A stretch of DNA of 64,000 bases from Flavobacterium sp. (GCA_030053925.1 JASGCX010000001.1:49883-113882), one strand, 5' to 3'; positions 43,998-53,139 are shown, numbered from the stretch's first letter. Translations and numbers: made by a program. The notes: generated by a model not told the origin, from the letters alone.

Positions 43998-44930
43998 CTA
44001 TTTTTTAAATATTCTAATGCCTAATATAAGCAAACTACCTACCAATGCAGGCACAATTAAGTTGATTAACCAAATACCCGATACAGCAGCAATAATGCCA
44101 ATTGTGTTGCTGCTAAATAATCCAAACAATGCAATACTTACCTGACCACGTACACCTAACTCTGCCAAAGCAATACTTGGCACTACCGCCATTATCATTA
44201 GTTGCACACTTACCAAACTGCTAATCATCCACCAACTAATATCTACTTGAAACAATTGAAACAATAACAAGTATTGAACAACGTACACAACGTAACGAAG
44301 CAAAGAAAGGACTAGAATGTTTGTTAATTGTTTGTTATGAAGGTCTTCTAGCTTTTGAATAAAAAAACGATACTTACTTACCAATGGAATTTTCTCAACT
44401 AATTTGGTAATCCACGATAAATTGTAAAAGCAAACTAATTGCACAATTACCGTAAGGCTTACGGCATACACCAGCCAATTAATCCAAAAGGTGCTAAGCG
44501 AAAATGCAGTTTGCAATTTGCTTGTGATGCTTGTATATACTAGCAACAAACCTAGTAGCCCCATTACAAACGTAACGATGATTTGTGCAAAACTACCCAC
44601 TGCCGATAATGACAAAGCCCTTAGTCTATTGCCATCGTTGAGATATACAATTCTACCCACAAACTCACCTACCCTATTTGGTGTGCTAGATGCTAAAGCT
44701 TGGCCACTAAAAATGGCCCTAAAGCTGCGCCAATAACTTAATGGCTGAATAGCCTGCATTAACACTTGCCACTTTTTGGCTTCAAGCCCCCAATTGCAAA
44801 ACATCAATACAAATGTTACATATAAACGCCATTGTGAGCTACCTTTTAGTGCGGCCACAATGGTTTGCCAAGATTGCTGTAACCCTTTCTGCTGTTGTAT
44901 TTGACCATAGATAGACCAACTAAGCCACAC
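43998..44930 (-). CDS. TIGR00374-like (lysylphosphatidylglycerol synthase TM-type) membrane protein
   Basis: This is a polytopic protein of at least 310 residues with about eight membrane helices, no soluble domain, and the SGQALASSTPNRVGEFVGRIVYL stretch. It has the PNR-x-GE and R-x-x-x-L motifs typical of the TIGR00374/flippase-like family. Related proteins flip or transfer charged lipids, but the substrate is unknown here. The annotated start is GTG. The same frame continues upstream for about 25 codons (FKIFISYVLGPILFVW, a membrane helix) without an ATG, back to a stop near 45003. The true start may therefore be a rare codon, such as the CTG at 44984. Confidence 0.75.
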   Translation of the reverse strand: MWLSWSIYGQIQQQKGLQQSWQTIVAALKGSSQWRLYVTFVLMFCNWGLEAKKWQVLMQAIQPLSYWRSFRAIFSGQALASSTPNRVGEFVGRIVYLNDGNRLRALSLSAVGSFAQIIVTFVMGLLGLLLVYTSITSKLQTAFSLSTFWINWLVYAVSLTVIVQLVCFYNLSWITKLVEKIPLVSKYRFFIQKLEDLHNKQLTNILVLSLLRYVVYVVQYLLLFQLFQVDISWWMISSLVSVQLMIMAVVPSIALAELGVRGQVSIALFGLFSSNTIGIIAAVSGIWLINLIVPALVGSLLILGIRIFKK

Positions 44931-45103
44931 AAATAAAATTGGTCCTAAAACGTAGCTGATAAATATTTTAAACGTCTGCTTCAGAAAAATGATTTTAAGT
45001 AGTTACAAAGAAACGTGTAAAATTGATGTAATAGACATAATATGATAGCGAATAGCTAATTTCACCGCTTTAATTAATCGCTTTTCGCATTTTAATATAC
45101 CAC

Positions 45104-45670
45104 ATGCAGCAGCCAAGCAATATTATTTTAGGCATCGACCCAGGTTCTACCATTATGGGCTACGCATTAATTAAAGTAACTAGTGGGCAGCCACAAGTAT
45201 TGCTAATGGATGTTTTAAAACTTGCTAGCTATAAAGACATTTACGAGCGACTTGAGAAAATTCATACCAAGGTATGCGAACTCATTCGCCTGTATCGCCC
45301 CACAACATTTGCCATTGAAGCACCTTTTTTTGGTAAAAATGTACAAAGTATGCTCAAGCTTGGTAGAGCACAAGGTGTGGCTATTGCTGCCGCCATGCAA
45401 GCAGGTATTTTGGTGACAGAATATAGCCCTAAAAAAGTAAAACAATCTATTACAGGCAATGGCAATGCCGATAAAGACCAAGTGTGGAAAATGCTGCGCC
45501 GTACTTTAAACATAGCCGAACAACCACAATATTTTGATGCTACCGATGCTTTGGCCGTAGCATTGTGTCACTATTACCAGCAATCATCGCCTTTAGCGGC
45601 AGCTACTAGTAAAGGCTTTAAAGGTTGGGATGATTTTATAGCCAAGAACGAAGCGAGGGTGAAGAAATAA
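45104..45670 (+). CDS. ruvC: Holliday junction resolvase RuvC
   Basis: RuvC cuts Holliday junctions made by recombination, acting with RuvAB. The four catalytic carboxylates can be seen: LGIDPGSTIMGYAL (first aspartate near residue 11), AIEAPFFGKNVQS (glutamate near 72), and FDATDALAVALCHY (two aspartates near 145). YSPKKVKQSITGNGNADKDQV is the characteristic substrate-binding stretch. The length of 188 is typical, with a short lysine-rich tail. It is followed by a perfect terminator. Confidence 0.95.
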   Translation: MQQPSNIILGIDPGSTIMGYALIKVTSGQPQVLLMDVLKLASYKDIYERLEKIHTKVCELIRLYRPTTFAIEAPFFGKNVQSMLKLGRAQGVAIAAAMQAGILVTEYSPKKVKQSITGNGNADKDQVWKMLRRTLNIAEQPQYFDATDALAVALCHYYQQSSPLAAATSKGFKGWDDFIAKNEARVKK

Positions 45671-45701
45671 TGTGTTGTATTGTCTGCCACAAATAAAAAA
45701 G

Positions 45702-45734
45702 ACGTTCCAAGTTTTAAAAACTTGGAACGTCTAA
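45702..45734. terminator. Perfect terminator between ruvC and alaS
   Basis: AGACGTTCCAAGTTT and AAACTTGGAACGTCT are exact 15-bp arms with a three-base loop, between convergent ruvC and alaS. An A run precedes it on the alaS side. Confidence 0.85.
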
Positions 45735-45744
45735 GGAACAAATA

Positions 45745-48465
45745 TTACAACAACCCTTTCACCACATCTATCACTTTATCTAAATTACTTGCATCTGTGC
45801 CACCGGCTGTTGCCAAAGTTTTTTGGCCACCACCACCACCTTTAATAATTGGTGTGATGTGTTCTTTAATCACTTTTGGTGCTTCAATACCTTTTGCAAC
45901 TAAGGCTTCGCCCACAGCAATAGCTACCGATGCTTTACCGCCAATATTTGCAGCCAACACAACGACCCCCCCGCCCCCCAAAGGGGGGAATGAAGCCACT
46001 AATTCGCCAGCTAGCTTTTTCAGACCATCAGCATTACTAAGGTCTAATACCGCACCTATAAATGAGTGACCATTTACAGTTTCAACTTGGGTTAATAAGT
46101 CAGCTTTTATGGCTACTAATTGTTTCGCTTCAAGGCTTTCAATTTTCTTCTTCAACTCTTTATTATCTGCTACCGAATTTTCAATCACACGCAGCAATTC
46201 TTTGGGGTTATTGAACAAGGCTTTAATGGCTTCTATGGTACTAAATGCCTCCTCAATATGTGCAGCCGCTGCATTACCACTTATCGCTTCTATCCTACGT
46301 ACACCAGCAGCTACGGCACTTTCGCTTTTAATTTTAAAATATCCAAGCTCGCCTGTGTAGCCTACATGCGTACCACCACACAACTCAATTGAATAGTTTG
46401 GGTCCATCATTACCACACGCACTACATCACCATATTTTTCGCCAAACAAAGCCATTGCGCCTAAAGCCACGGCTTCATCTTTGCTCATTTCTTTAATTAC
46501 CACAGGTAAGTTTTCACGTATCTTTTGGTTTACAATGGCTTCTATTTGTGCTATTTCGTTGTTGGTTACTTTGCTAAAATGCGAGAAGTCGAAACGCAAT
46601 TGCAAATTGTTTACCAAGCTACCTTTTTGTGCCACATGTGTGCCCAATACTTGGCGCAAAGCAGCGTGCAACAAGTGCGTAGCCGAGTGATTAGAAGAGG
46701 TATCTTGACGCATGGTTGCATCAACCGTAGCTATTACTTCAGCAGCCATATCAATATCTGCTGGTAATACTTCGGTAAAATGAATAATCAAGTTGTTTTC
46801 CTTCTTTGTGTCAATAATTATTAATTGTTCATTATTAATTATTAATTGCCCCTTATCACCTACTTGCCCACCACTTTCTGCATAAAAAGGTGTTTCTGCC
46901 AATACAATTTGGTAGCCTTCTTTGCCCTTGGCTTTTACTTTACGGTATTTTACTACCTGCGTTTTGGTTTCAAGGCTATCATACCCTACAAAACTTGAAG
47001 CAACATCGTTAACCGTTACCCAATCTTCTGTATCTACTATAGAAGCGGCACGAGAACGATTTTTTTGTTGTTGCAATGCTTCTTCAAAGCCAGCTTCATC
47101 AATTTTTATTCCTGCCTCAGCGGCTATCAACCTTGTTAAATCAATAGGAAATCCATAGGTGTCAAATAATTCAAACGCAGCATTGCCTTTAATTTCATTT
47201 TCAGAATTTAAAGTTGCATTTATAACATGCGTGTCAATTAGTTTCAACCCTTTTTCCAACGTCCTTAAAAACCCTTCTTCTTCTTCCTTTGTAACTCTAG
47301 TTACAAAATCTAATTGAGCCTGCAATTCGGGAAAAACCTGTTCAAATTGCTTTGCTAGCAAAGGCATTAATTGAAACAACAATGGTTGCTTATAATCTAA
47401 ATACGAGTAGTAATAACGTACTGCTCGGCGTAAAATTCTGCGTATCACATAGCCTGCGCCATTGTTACTTGGCAATTGTCCATCTGCAATGGTAAACGCA
47501 ATGGTGCGTATATGATCTGCCAAAACACGAAAAGCCACAGCTCCCCTGCCCGCCAAAAGCGGGTTCTCAGAAGCAGTTTCTAGTGCTTGCAGTTGCGAGT
47601 AAGACTTACCAACAATTTTTTCAATCGCTTCAATGGTGGGTATAAATACATCTGTATCATAATTGCTTTGCTTGCCTTGTATCACACGTACCAAACGTTC
47701 AAAGCCCATACCTGTATCTACGTGGTTAGCTGGTAAAGGTTGCAGGCTTCCGTCTTTTAAACGGTTGTACTGCATAAATACATTGTTCCAAATTTCAATT
47801 ACTTGTGGGTGATCTTTATTTACCAGGTCACGCCCTTTCACCAATGCTCTTTCAGCATCGCTACGCATATCTACATGTATTTCGCTACATGGGCCACATG
47901 GGCCGGTATCGCCCATTTCCCAAAAATTATCCTTCTTATTGCCGTACACAATATGGTCTTCAGCTATCAGTTTTTTCCACTCACGTAATGCAATATCGCT
48001 TGGTGGCAAACCTTCTTTTTCATCACCTTCAAACACAGTAACATACAATCTGCTCTTATCTAGCTTGTACACTTCAGTTAATAATTCCCAGCTCCAAGCA
48101 ATGGCTTCGGCTTTAAAATAATTTCCAAAACTCCAGTTGCCAAGCATCTCAAACATGGTGTGGTGATAGGTATCTACACCCACTTCTTCAAGGTCGTTGT
48201 GCTTACCACTTACACGCAGGCATTTTTGTGTATCGGCCACACGAGGAAACTCGGGTACACGATTACCCAAAAAATAATCTTTAAATTGGTTCATACCTGC
48301 ATTGGTAAACAATAAGGTAGGATCGTTTTTAATAACAATAGGCGCAGAAGGCACAATTTGGTGGCCTTTAGACTTAAAAAAATCTAAAAACTGTTGGCGT
48401 ATTTCGCTAGAAGTAGGAAAGTTTTTTTGCGATTCTGTTGGCTCTATTTGCTGGTTAGTTGACAT
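45745..48465 (-). CDS. alaS: Alanyl-tRNA synthetase
   Basis: AlaRS charges tRNA-Ala and edits mischarged serine or glycine. The aminoacylation domain starts with EIRQQFLDFFKSKGHQIVPSA and LLFTNAGMNQFKDYFLG. The editing-domain zinc ligands are in SNHSATHLLHAALRQ near 568 and ELCGGTHVGYTGEL near 687, and the C-terminal domain ends GGGGGQKTLATAGGTDASNLDKV. The 906-residue length is a little above average. Two in-frame stretches look repeat-derived: residues about 538-552 (QLIINNEQLIIID) and about 825-834 (FPPLGGGG). Neither touches catalytic motifs. Confidence 0.96.
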   Translation of the reverse strand: MSTNQQIEPTESQKNFPTSSEIRQQFLDFFKSKGHQIVPSAPIVIKNDPTLLFTNAGMNQFKDYFLGNRVPEFPRVADTQKCLRVSGKHNDLEEVGVDTYHHTMFEMLGNWSFGNYFKAEAIAWSWELLTEVYKLDKSRLYVTVFEGDEKEGLPPSDIALREWKKLIAEDHIVYGNKKDNFWEMGDTGPCGPCSEIHVDMRSDAERALVKGRDLVNKDHPQVIEIWNNVFMQYNRLKDGSLQPLPANHVDTGMGFERLVRVIQGKQSNYDTDVFIPTIEAIEKIVGKSYSQLQALETASENPLLAGRGAVAFRVLADHIRTIAFTIADGQLPSNNGAGYVIRRILRRAVRYYYSYLDYKQPLLFQLMPLLAKQFEQVFPELQAQLDFVTRVTKEEEEGFLRTLEKGLKLIDTHVINATLNSENEIKGNAAFELFDTYGFPIDLTRLIAAEAGIKIDEAGFEEALQQQKNRSRAASIVDTEDWVTVNDVASSFVGYDSLETKTQVVKYRKVKAKGKEGYQIVLAETPFYAESGGQVGDKGQLIINNEQLIIIDTKKENNLIIHFTEVLPADIDMAAEVIATVDATMRQDTSSNHSATHLLHAALRQVLGTHVAQKGSLVNNLQLRFDFSHFSKVTNNEIAQIEAIVNQKIRENLPVVIKEMSKDEAVALGAMALFGEKYGDVVRVVMMDPNYSIELCGGTHVGYTGELGYFKIKSESAVAAGVRRIEAISGNAAAAHIEEAFSTIEAIKALFNNPKELLRVIENSVADNKELKKKIESLEAKQLVAIKADLLTQVETVNGHSFIGAVLDLSNADGLKKLAGELVASFPPLGGGGVVVLAANIGGKASVAIAVGEALVAKGIEAPKVIKEHITPIIKGGGGGQKTLATAGGTDASNLDKVIDVVKGLL
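45964..45993 (-). repeat. In-frame GC-rich palindrome end inside alaS
   Basis: On the coding strand this reads TTCATTCCCCCCTTTGGGGG followed by GCGGGGGGGTC, matching one end of the uvrA element (TCAAATTCCCCATTTAGGGG then GCGGCGGGGC). It encodes SFPPLGGGGV just before the conserved VVVLAANIGGK strand of the AlaRS C-terminal domain. Confidence 0.7.
46811..46852 (-). repeat. AATTAATAAT-type words in frame inside alaS
   Basis: The coding strand holds AATTAATAATTAATAATGAAC and AATTAATAATTATTGA, a heptamer-like low-complexity repeat that is usually intergenic in this phylum. Here it encodes QLIINNEQLIIID in the editing-domain region between GGQVGDKG and TKKEN. Confidence 0.65.
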
Positions 48466-48548
48466 GGGTTTGAGAAATATTTTTATACGATGATTAACTG
48501 TTGATAAAAATTATCTTTGTTTGTTTTAAAGGGCGGTAAAGGTAAGTT

Positions 48549-48667
48549 GTCTGAACCATGATTTAAGCGATTTTTAGAATTAGCGAGATACATGTGCATA
48601 CAATATTAATATCCTAAACATCCCATAAATTTTACAAACCCGAAAGCTATTGGATTTAGGTTCAGAC
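48549..48667. repeat. GTCTGAACC dispersed repeat, copy 3
   Basis: GTCTGAACC (48549-48557) and GGTTCAGAC (48659-48667) are exact inverted ends. Inside are CATGATTTAAGCGATTTTT and TATCCTAAACATCCC. The 119-bp element occupies the gap before the M23 peptidase gene and overlaps a possible upstream TTG start of that gene. Confidence 0.7.
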
Positions 48668-48685
48668 AGAAAAAACACAACAAGC

Positions 48686-49657
48686 ATGATAAAAATTAAA
48701 TACTTCTTCAATACACATACGCTACGCTACGAAAAATTTGAAGTGCCCTTGCGTGTAAAGTTGTTACGCATTTTTGCGTTTATGGCTACCGCATTGGTTA
48801 CAGCTTTTATTATTGTAAATATTGCCTATAATTATTTTCCTTCGGCAAATGAAAAGCTGCTGCTAGAACAGAATGCTAATTTAAAAGATGATTATGCCCT
48901 TTTTAAAGACCGAATTAAGCAGCTAGAACTACAAATGGATGAACTAGAAAATAGAGACAACAATGTGTACCGCACTATTTTTGAAGCCACACCAATACCT
49001 GATAGCGCTAGAATTATTGAAATGGAGAAAACCAAAGAGGTAATTTTAATAGAAAAACTGAGCGAAAATGATTTGATAAAAAGCATGGGTGTTCAGTTAA
49101 ATAATTTATCGCTACGTATTGCTTTTATGGACAAAAGTTATAAAGAGATTGACAATATGGTGAAGAATAAAGAAAAATTATTAGCTGCCATACCTGCCAT
49201 ACAACCAGTAAGTAATAAAAATTTAACGCGTATTGCTAGTGGTTTTGGCTACCGTGTAGATCCTGTGTATAAAGTAACCAAGTTTCATGCTGGCTTAGAT
49301 TTTACCTCGCCACAAGGCACACCTATTTATGCCACTGCCGATGGTACGGTAAAAGAAGCAGGGTATAACAGTGGTGGCTTTGGCAACAGGGTAGTTATTA
49401 ATCATGGTTATGGTTATCAAACTTCTTACAATCACATGGTAAGCGTAAAAGCAAGGGTTGGGCAAACTGTAAAACGTGGTGAAACCATTGGCTATGTTGG
49501 TAGTACGGGTAAAAGTACGGGCCCACACTGCCACTATGAAATTTTAAAAAACGGCAAGCCTATTGACCCTGTTTATTATTTTTACAACGATATTAGCCCT
49601 ACACAATTTGACAGGCTGTTAAAACTTGCTAGCAGTAGTAACCAAAGTTTTGACTAG
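48686..49657 (+). CDS. M23-family peptidoglycan endopeptidase
   Basis: This is a 323-residue membrane-anchored metallopeptidase. A short cytoplasmic start precedes one helix at about residues 32-52 (FAFMATALVTAFIIVNIAY), followed by a coiled-coil stretch (LLLEQNANLKDDYALFKDRIKQLELQM). The C-terminal LytM domain runs from ASGFGYRVDPVYKVTKFHAGLDF (HxxxD zinc motif) to HCHYEILKNGKPIDPVYYF (HxH). The sequence keeps all zinc ligands, so it should be an active peptidase acting on cell-wall crosslinks. The ATG at 48686 is preferred over an upstream TTG. It is a single gene. Confidence 0.92.
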   Translation: MIKIKYFFNTHTLRYEKFEVPLRVKLLRIFAFMATALVTAFIIVNIAYNYFPSANEKLLLEQNANLKDDYALFKDRIKQLELQMDELENRDNNVYRTIFEATPIPDSARIIEMEKTKEVILIEKLSENDLIKSMGVQLNNLSLRIAFMDKSYKEIDNMVKNKEKLLAAIPAIQPVSNKNLTRIASGFGYRVDPVYKVTKFHAGLDFTSPQGTPIYATADGTVKEAGYNSGGFGNRVVINHGYGYQTSYNHMVSVKARVGQTVKRGETIGYVGSTGKSTGPHCHYEILKNGKPIDPVYYFYNDISPTQFDRLLKLASSSNQSFD

Positions 49658-49930
49658 CGGCATTTTTCTGGCAGATAGTGCCGTTGTTTGCCGTTCTCGC
49701 TACTTGGAAAAACCAAGTAGGAAAAGCGGGCTAATGTGGGGGAAAATCGTTGAAAATAAATGAAATTTCAATAAATATAAATAATTGATATTAAACGTAA
49801 AAATTTAATTTTAGTTAAAATTATACGAGCAATCGTACTAACTTCAACAGAACCTGAAATTTGTACAGCTTAATTAAAAAAATCATTCTAAAATTGTATC
49901 ATTGCTAATAATTTTCATTTAACAAAATAA
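49658..49930. other. Flank of the type IIG restriction gene
   Basis: Between the peptidase and the restriction gene lie hairpins CTACTTGG/CCAAGTAG (49700-49720) and GGCA/TGCC, then a G-rich stretch AAAAGCGGGCTAATGTGGGG, then very AT-rich DNA. A loosely similar G-rich stretch (AAAACGGGGGTTGGGC, AAAATGGGGGC) follows the restriction gene near 52416-52445. No gene is seen. Confidence 0.5.
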
Positions 49931-52396
49931 ATGGCAGAAATAAGAAAAAACGAGGCTAAAAGCGACTTGGATTTATATACTTTCATTAAAGACAAGCGTA
50001 AATACAGCGAAAGTTGGATGATAAAAAAAACATCTAATACTTTCGTGCAGGCATGTTTAGACGTTTCAAGCAAAAGTGGTAAAGGATTTAGAGGCGAACC
50101 AGATTTATTGTACTTGAATGAAAACAAAAAATTACTTATTTTAATTGAGAACAAACCGAGTATAAAAGATCATATCTCAAAAGATGAAAACAACCCCAAA
50201 GCATACGCTGTTGATGGAATAAAGCACTATATTTCATACTTTACTACCGAAAAACTGACTAAACTAAAACCAACGGTAAAAAAATATTTTGAGAATTGGT
50301 TGATAGTTGGAATTGCTTTTTCAGGCGACATAAATGATGAATACAACCATTTAATTTCAACCTTTACATTAACAAATGATGAAATTAAAAATATAGAAAC
50401 AAGTGAAATTTTAGATGAAGATGATTATTTAGCATTTTTTGAAAATATAGATTTAGAGAATATTTCAAAAAATATTTCAAAATCTTCAAGTGAAATAAAC
50501 AGAATGTTGAGAACATTAGATTCTCAAAAAAGACCTGTTTTGTTAAGTGCTTTAATGATTTGCCTTTACGACAGAGATAATATTTCTAATGATTTTAAGA
50601 AAAGTTATAGTAATTGGAGCATTACTAATATAATACGAAACATTCCTACAACTATTTTAGATATTCTTTCAAACGAGGGAATTGATAATGAAAAAATAAA
50701 TGTTTTAGTAAATGAACTTGCATTTATAAAGACGGATAATGACTTAAATTCTTCTGATATTTTAAAAGAAATTTTAAAAGAGTTAGAAGACAATGTGATA
50801 CCATTATTTAACAAGAAAACAAATTATGACATTATTGGTAAATTCTATGAAGAATTTTTAAGGTATGCAGGAGTTGCCAATGTTAAAAAGGGCATCGTGT
50901 TAACGCCAAGTCATATTACTAAACTATTTACAGAACTAATTGATATAAAAACAAATGATGTGATTTTTGACACTTGTTGTGGCACAGGTGCATTTTTAAT
51001 ATCAGGAATGAATAAACTTGTTTCAGTAATTGAATCTTCAAGTTTAACAAATAAAAAAGAAAAAATTAATACTTTAAAACAAAATCAATTAATTGGTTTT
51101 GAAAAAAGTACAACTATGTATTCATTAGCCATTTCTAATATGTTGTTTAGAGGAGATGGGAAATCAAGAATTTTCAATGTTGATGCCTTTTCAGAAAAAG
51201 CAGAAGAAGTTTTAAAAAACCTCAATATTGAAGGTATAAAACCAACTATTGGTTTTATTAACCCACCTTATGGAGGAAAAGATAATAGCTCAAATCCAAC
51301 TAAAAAAGAGATACAATTTTTAGAAAATTTATTAGATAATGTTAGTCGGTATGGTTTAATAATTGCCCCATTATCAACCTATTTTAAAGATGATATAGAA
51401 CGAAATAGAATTTTATCGAAACACACATTGAAGTATGTTATAAATATGCCAGGCGAGCTTTTTCAACCTAATGCTGTAACGCATACTGCGGTTGCGGTGT
51501 TTGAAACTAATTTGCCTCATAATAACAAAGAAGTAGTTTTTTACAATTTAACGGATGATGGTTTTGTTTTATCTAAAAATAGAGGAAGAACAGACTTACT
51601 AAATAAATGGAATCCCACAAAAAAACAATTAATTGATAAATTAAAAAATCCAGAAAAGTACAAAAACAATATCAATTTAGTAAAAACAAAAATAACGACA
51701 AACGATGAATGGATAATTCAAGCACATTCAAAAACAGATTATTCACACTTATCTGAAAAATCCTTTGTAAGAAGTATAAAACAATATATTATCTTCTCAA
51801 CAAAACTTAAATTAGATTTGTTGAATAAGGATATTGACGAAATTACACTATTGGAAATTTTAAGTGACAGTATTCAAAAAGAACCTGTTACCGAAACAAA
51901 GAAATTTGATTTAGATACAACCAAATGGGTTGAATTTGACTTTAATAAAGTATTTGATTTTAAAAGAGGAAACCGACTAACTACTTTACACCAAAACGAT
52001 GGCGATATAGCATATATTTCCTCAACAAAGACGAATAACGGCATAGATAATTATATAACTCCACCAGATTATATGACTATTTACAACAACGTAATGACTA
52101 TAAATAATAGCGGTAGTGTAGGTTATGTTTTTTTTCATACCTATAACTTTGTTTGTTCTGACCATTGTACAGTAATTTCAATTAAAAACAAAACAATAAC
52201 TCTTAATGAATATATTGCTATTTTTCTTAAACCTATTATAGAATCTGTTAAGCCAAAATATAATTTTGCAAGAGAAATTAGTGATTACCGACTTAATAAA
52301 GAAAAAATATCTTTACCAGCAGACAAACAAGGAAATCCAAATTGGGAATATATGGAGAACTATATAAAATCTTTACCTTATTCTAGTTCGATTTGA
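49931..52396 (+). CDS. Type IIG restriction-modification enzyme
   Basis: This single 821-residue polypeptide carries nuclease, methyltransferase and recognition parts. Residues about 55-80 (GFRGEPDLLYL, LLILIENKPSIKD) look like a PD-(D/E)XK nuclease core. A helical region follows. The N6-adenine methyltransferase has FDTCCGTGAFLISG near 345 and the catalytic GFINPPYGGKDN near 440-452. The last 170 residues (WVEFDFNKVFDFKRGNRLTT onwards, ending LPADKQGNPNWEYMENYIKSL) resemble a type I S-subunit target-recognition half. This architecture is that of BcgI-like type IIG or IIB enzymes. Its low GC and solitary position point to horizontal transfer. Confidence 0.88.
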   Translation: MAEIRKNEAKSDLDLYTFIKDKRKYSESWMIKKTSNTFVQACLDVSSKSGKGFRGEPDLLYLNENKKLLILIENKPSIKDHISKDENNPKAYAVDGIKHYISYFTTEKLTKLKPTVKKYFENWLIVGIAFSGDINDEYNHLISTFTLTNDEIKNIETSEILDEDDYLAFFENIDLENISKNISKSSSEINRMLRTLDSQKRPVLLSALMICLYDRDNISNDFKKSYSNWSITNIIRNIPTTILDILSNEGIDNEKINVLVNELAFIKTDNDLNSSDILKEILKELEDNVIPLFNKKTNYDIIGKFYEEFLRYAGVANVKKGIVLTPSHITKLFTELIDIKTNDVIFDTCCGTGAFLISGMNKLVSVIESSSLTNKKEKINTLKQNQLIGFEKSTTMYSLAISNMLFRGDGKSRIFNVDAFSEKAEEVLKNLNIEGIKPTIGFINPPYGGKDNSSNPTKKEIQFLENLLDNVSRYGLIIAPLSTYFKDDIERNRILSKHTLKYVINMPGELFQPNAVTHTAVAVFETNLPHNNKEVVFYNLTDDGFVLSKNRGRTDLLNKWNPTKKQLIDKLKNPEKYKNNINLVKTKITTNDEWIIQAHSKTDYSHLSEKSFVRSIKQYIIFSTKLKLDLLNKDIDEITLLEILSDSIQKEPVTETKKFDLDTTKWVEFDFNKVFDFKRGNRLTTLHQNDGDIAYISSTKTNNGIDNYITPPDYMTIYNNVMTINNSGSVGYVFFHTYNFVCSDHCTVISIKNKTITLNEYIAIFLKPIIESVKPKYNFAREISDYRLNKEKISLPADKQGNPNWEYMENYIKSLPYSSSI

Positions 52397-52570
52397 CAAA
52401 CCGAAAAAAACGGCAGAAAACGGGGGTTGGGCAAAATGGGGGCATTTGTACTTCTAATGCACCCATATTACCAGGTCCCCAAAACTATTTGCACAGATAA
52501 GCACATTTATTTCAAAATTTCTCTAATAATGCCTAATAAGAGAAATTGTAATTAGGTAAAAATAGCAACA

Positions 52571-52801
52571 ATGGAACCAGAAGTAGCAGCTTTCTTAAAA
52601 CGCATATTAACCACCATTGGTATTGTAATGTTTTGGCTAGGCATTAATTCTACCGCAGGTATTATGTTTGGTTATGCCTTTGTTGACGATGGTGTTACGC
52701 TGGGCAACATTGTGTTTTATATTTGGTTGGTTGTAAGTTTCTGTATTGTTTTTTTATGGTTAAAGAAAATGTGGAGTGAGCGCATTGAATTTGATAGATA
52801 A
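52571..52801 (+). CDS. Small two-helix membrane protein
   Basis: This is a 76-residue protein with two membrane helices (about 9-35, ILTTIGIVMFWLGINSTAGIMFGY, and 44-66, NIVFYIWLVVSFCIVFLWL), joined by an acidic turn (FVDDG) and followed by a basic tail. No family is recognised. A terminator lies right after it. The two-helix topology and composition make it likely to be real. Confidence 0.7.
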   Translation: MEPEVAAFLKRILTTIGIVMFWLGINSTAGIMFGYAFVDDGVTLGNIVFYIWLVVSFCIVFLWLKKMWSERIEFDR

Positions 52802-52822
52802 ACATGGGAAAGCATCATAAAC

Positions 52823-52858
52823 AAAAACCATCTGCCAAAAGACAGATGGTTTTTTTTA
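52823..52858. terminator. Bidirectional terminator
   Basis: AAAAACCATCTG and CAGATGGTTTTT form perfect 12-bp arms with an 8-base loop, between the small membrane protein gene and the convergent atpC. A-rich and T-rich flanks allow function on both strands. Confidence 0.85.
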
Positions 52859-52881
52859 TTCACCAAGTTTGTAGTACCGTA

Positions 52882-53133
52882 TTAAGCTTCTTCTGCACCT
52901 TCTACAAGTACAGTTGCTTTGTTGTTAAGCATTTCTACAAAACCGCCTTTAATATTGTAGTGCTGAAAAGTAGATTTATCTTTAAAAATTTTTACTTTAC
53001 CTTGTTTTAAGGCACTTACAATAGGTGCGTGCTTGTCTAAAATTTCAAACAACCCATCTACGCCTGGCAATTGAATACCATAAACGCTGCCACTATATAA
53101 TTTTTTTTCTGGTGTTAATATTTCTAAAGTCAT
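52882..53133 (-). CDS. atpC: ATP synthase epsilon subunit, N-terminal domain only
   Basis: The protein is the epsilon subunit of F1 ATP synthase, which sits on the gamma shaft. MTLEILTPEKKLYSGSVYGIQLPGVDGLFEIL and the HAPIVSALKQGKVKI stretch are the N-terminal beta-barrel domain. The C-terminal helical hairpin that inhibits ATP hydrolysis is missing, so the subunit is only 83 residues long, as is common in Bacteroidota. It follows atpD in the same direction, separated by about 300 bases of octamer repeat. Confidence 0.93.
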   Translation of the reverse strand: MTLEILTPEKKLYSGSVYGIQLPGVDGLFEILDKHAPIVSALKQGKVKIFKDKSTFQHYNIKGGFVEMLNNKATVLVEGAEEA

Positions 53134-53139
53134 AATACC

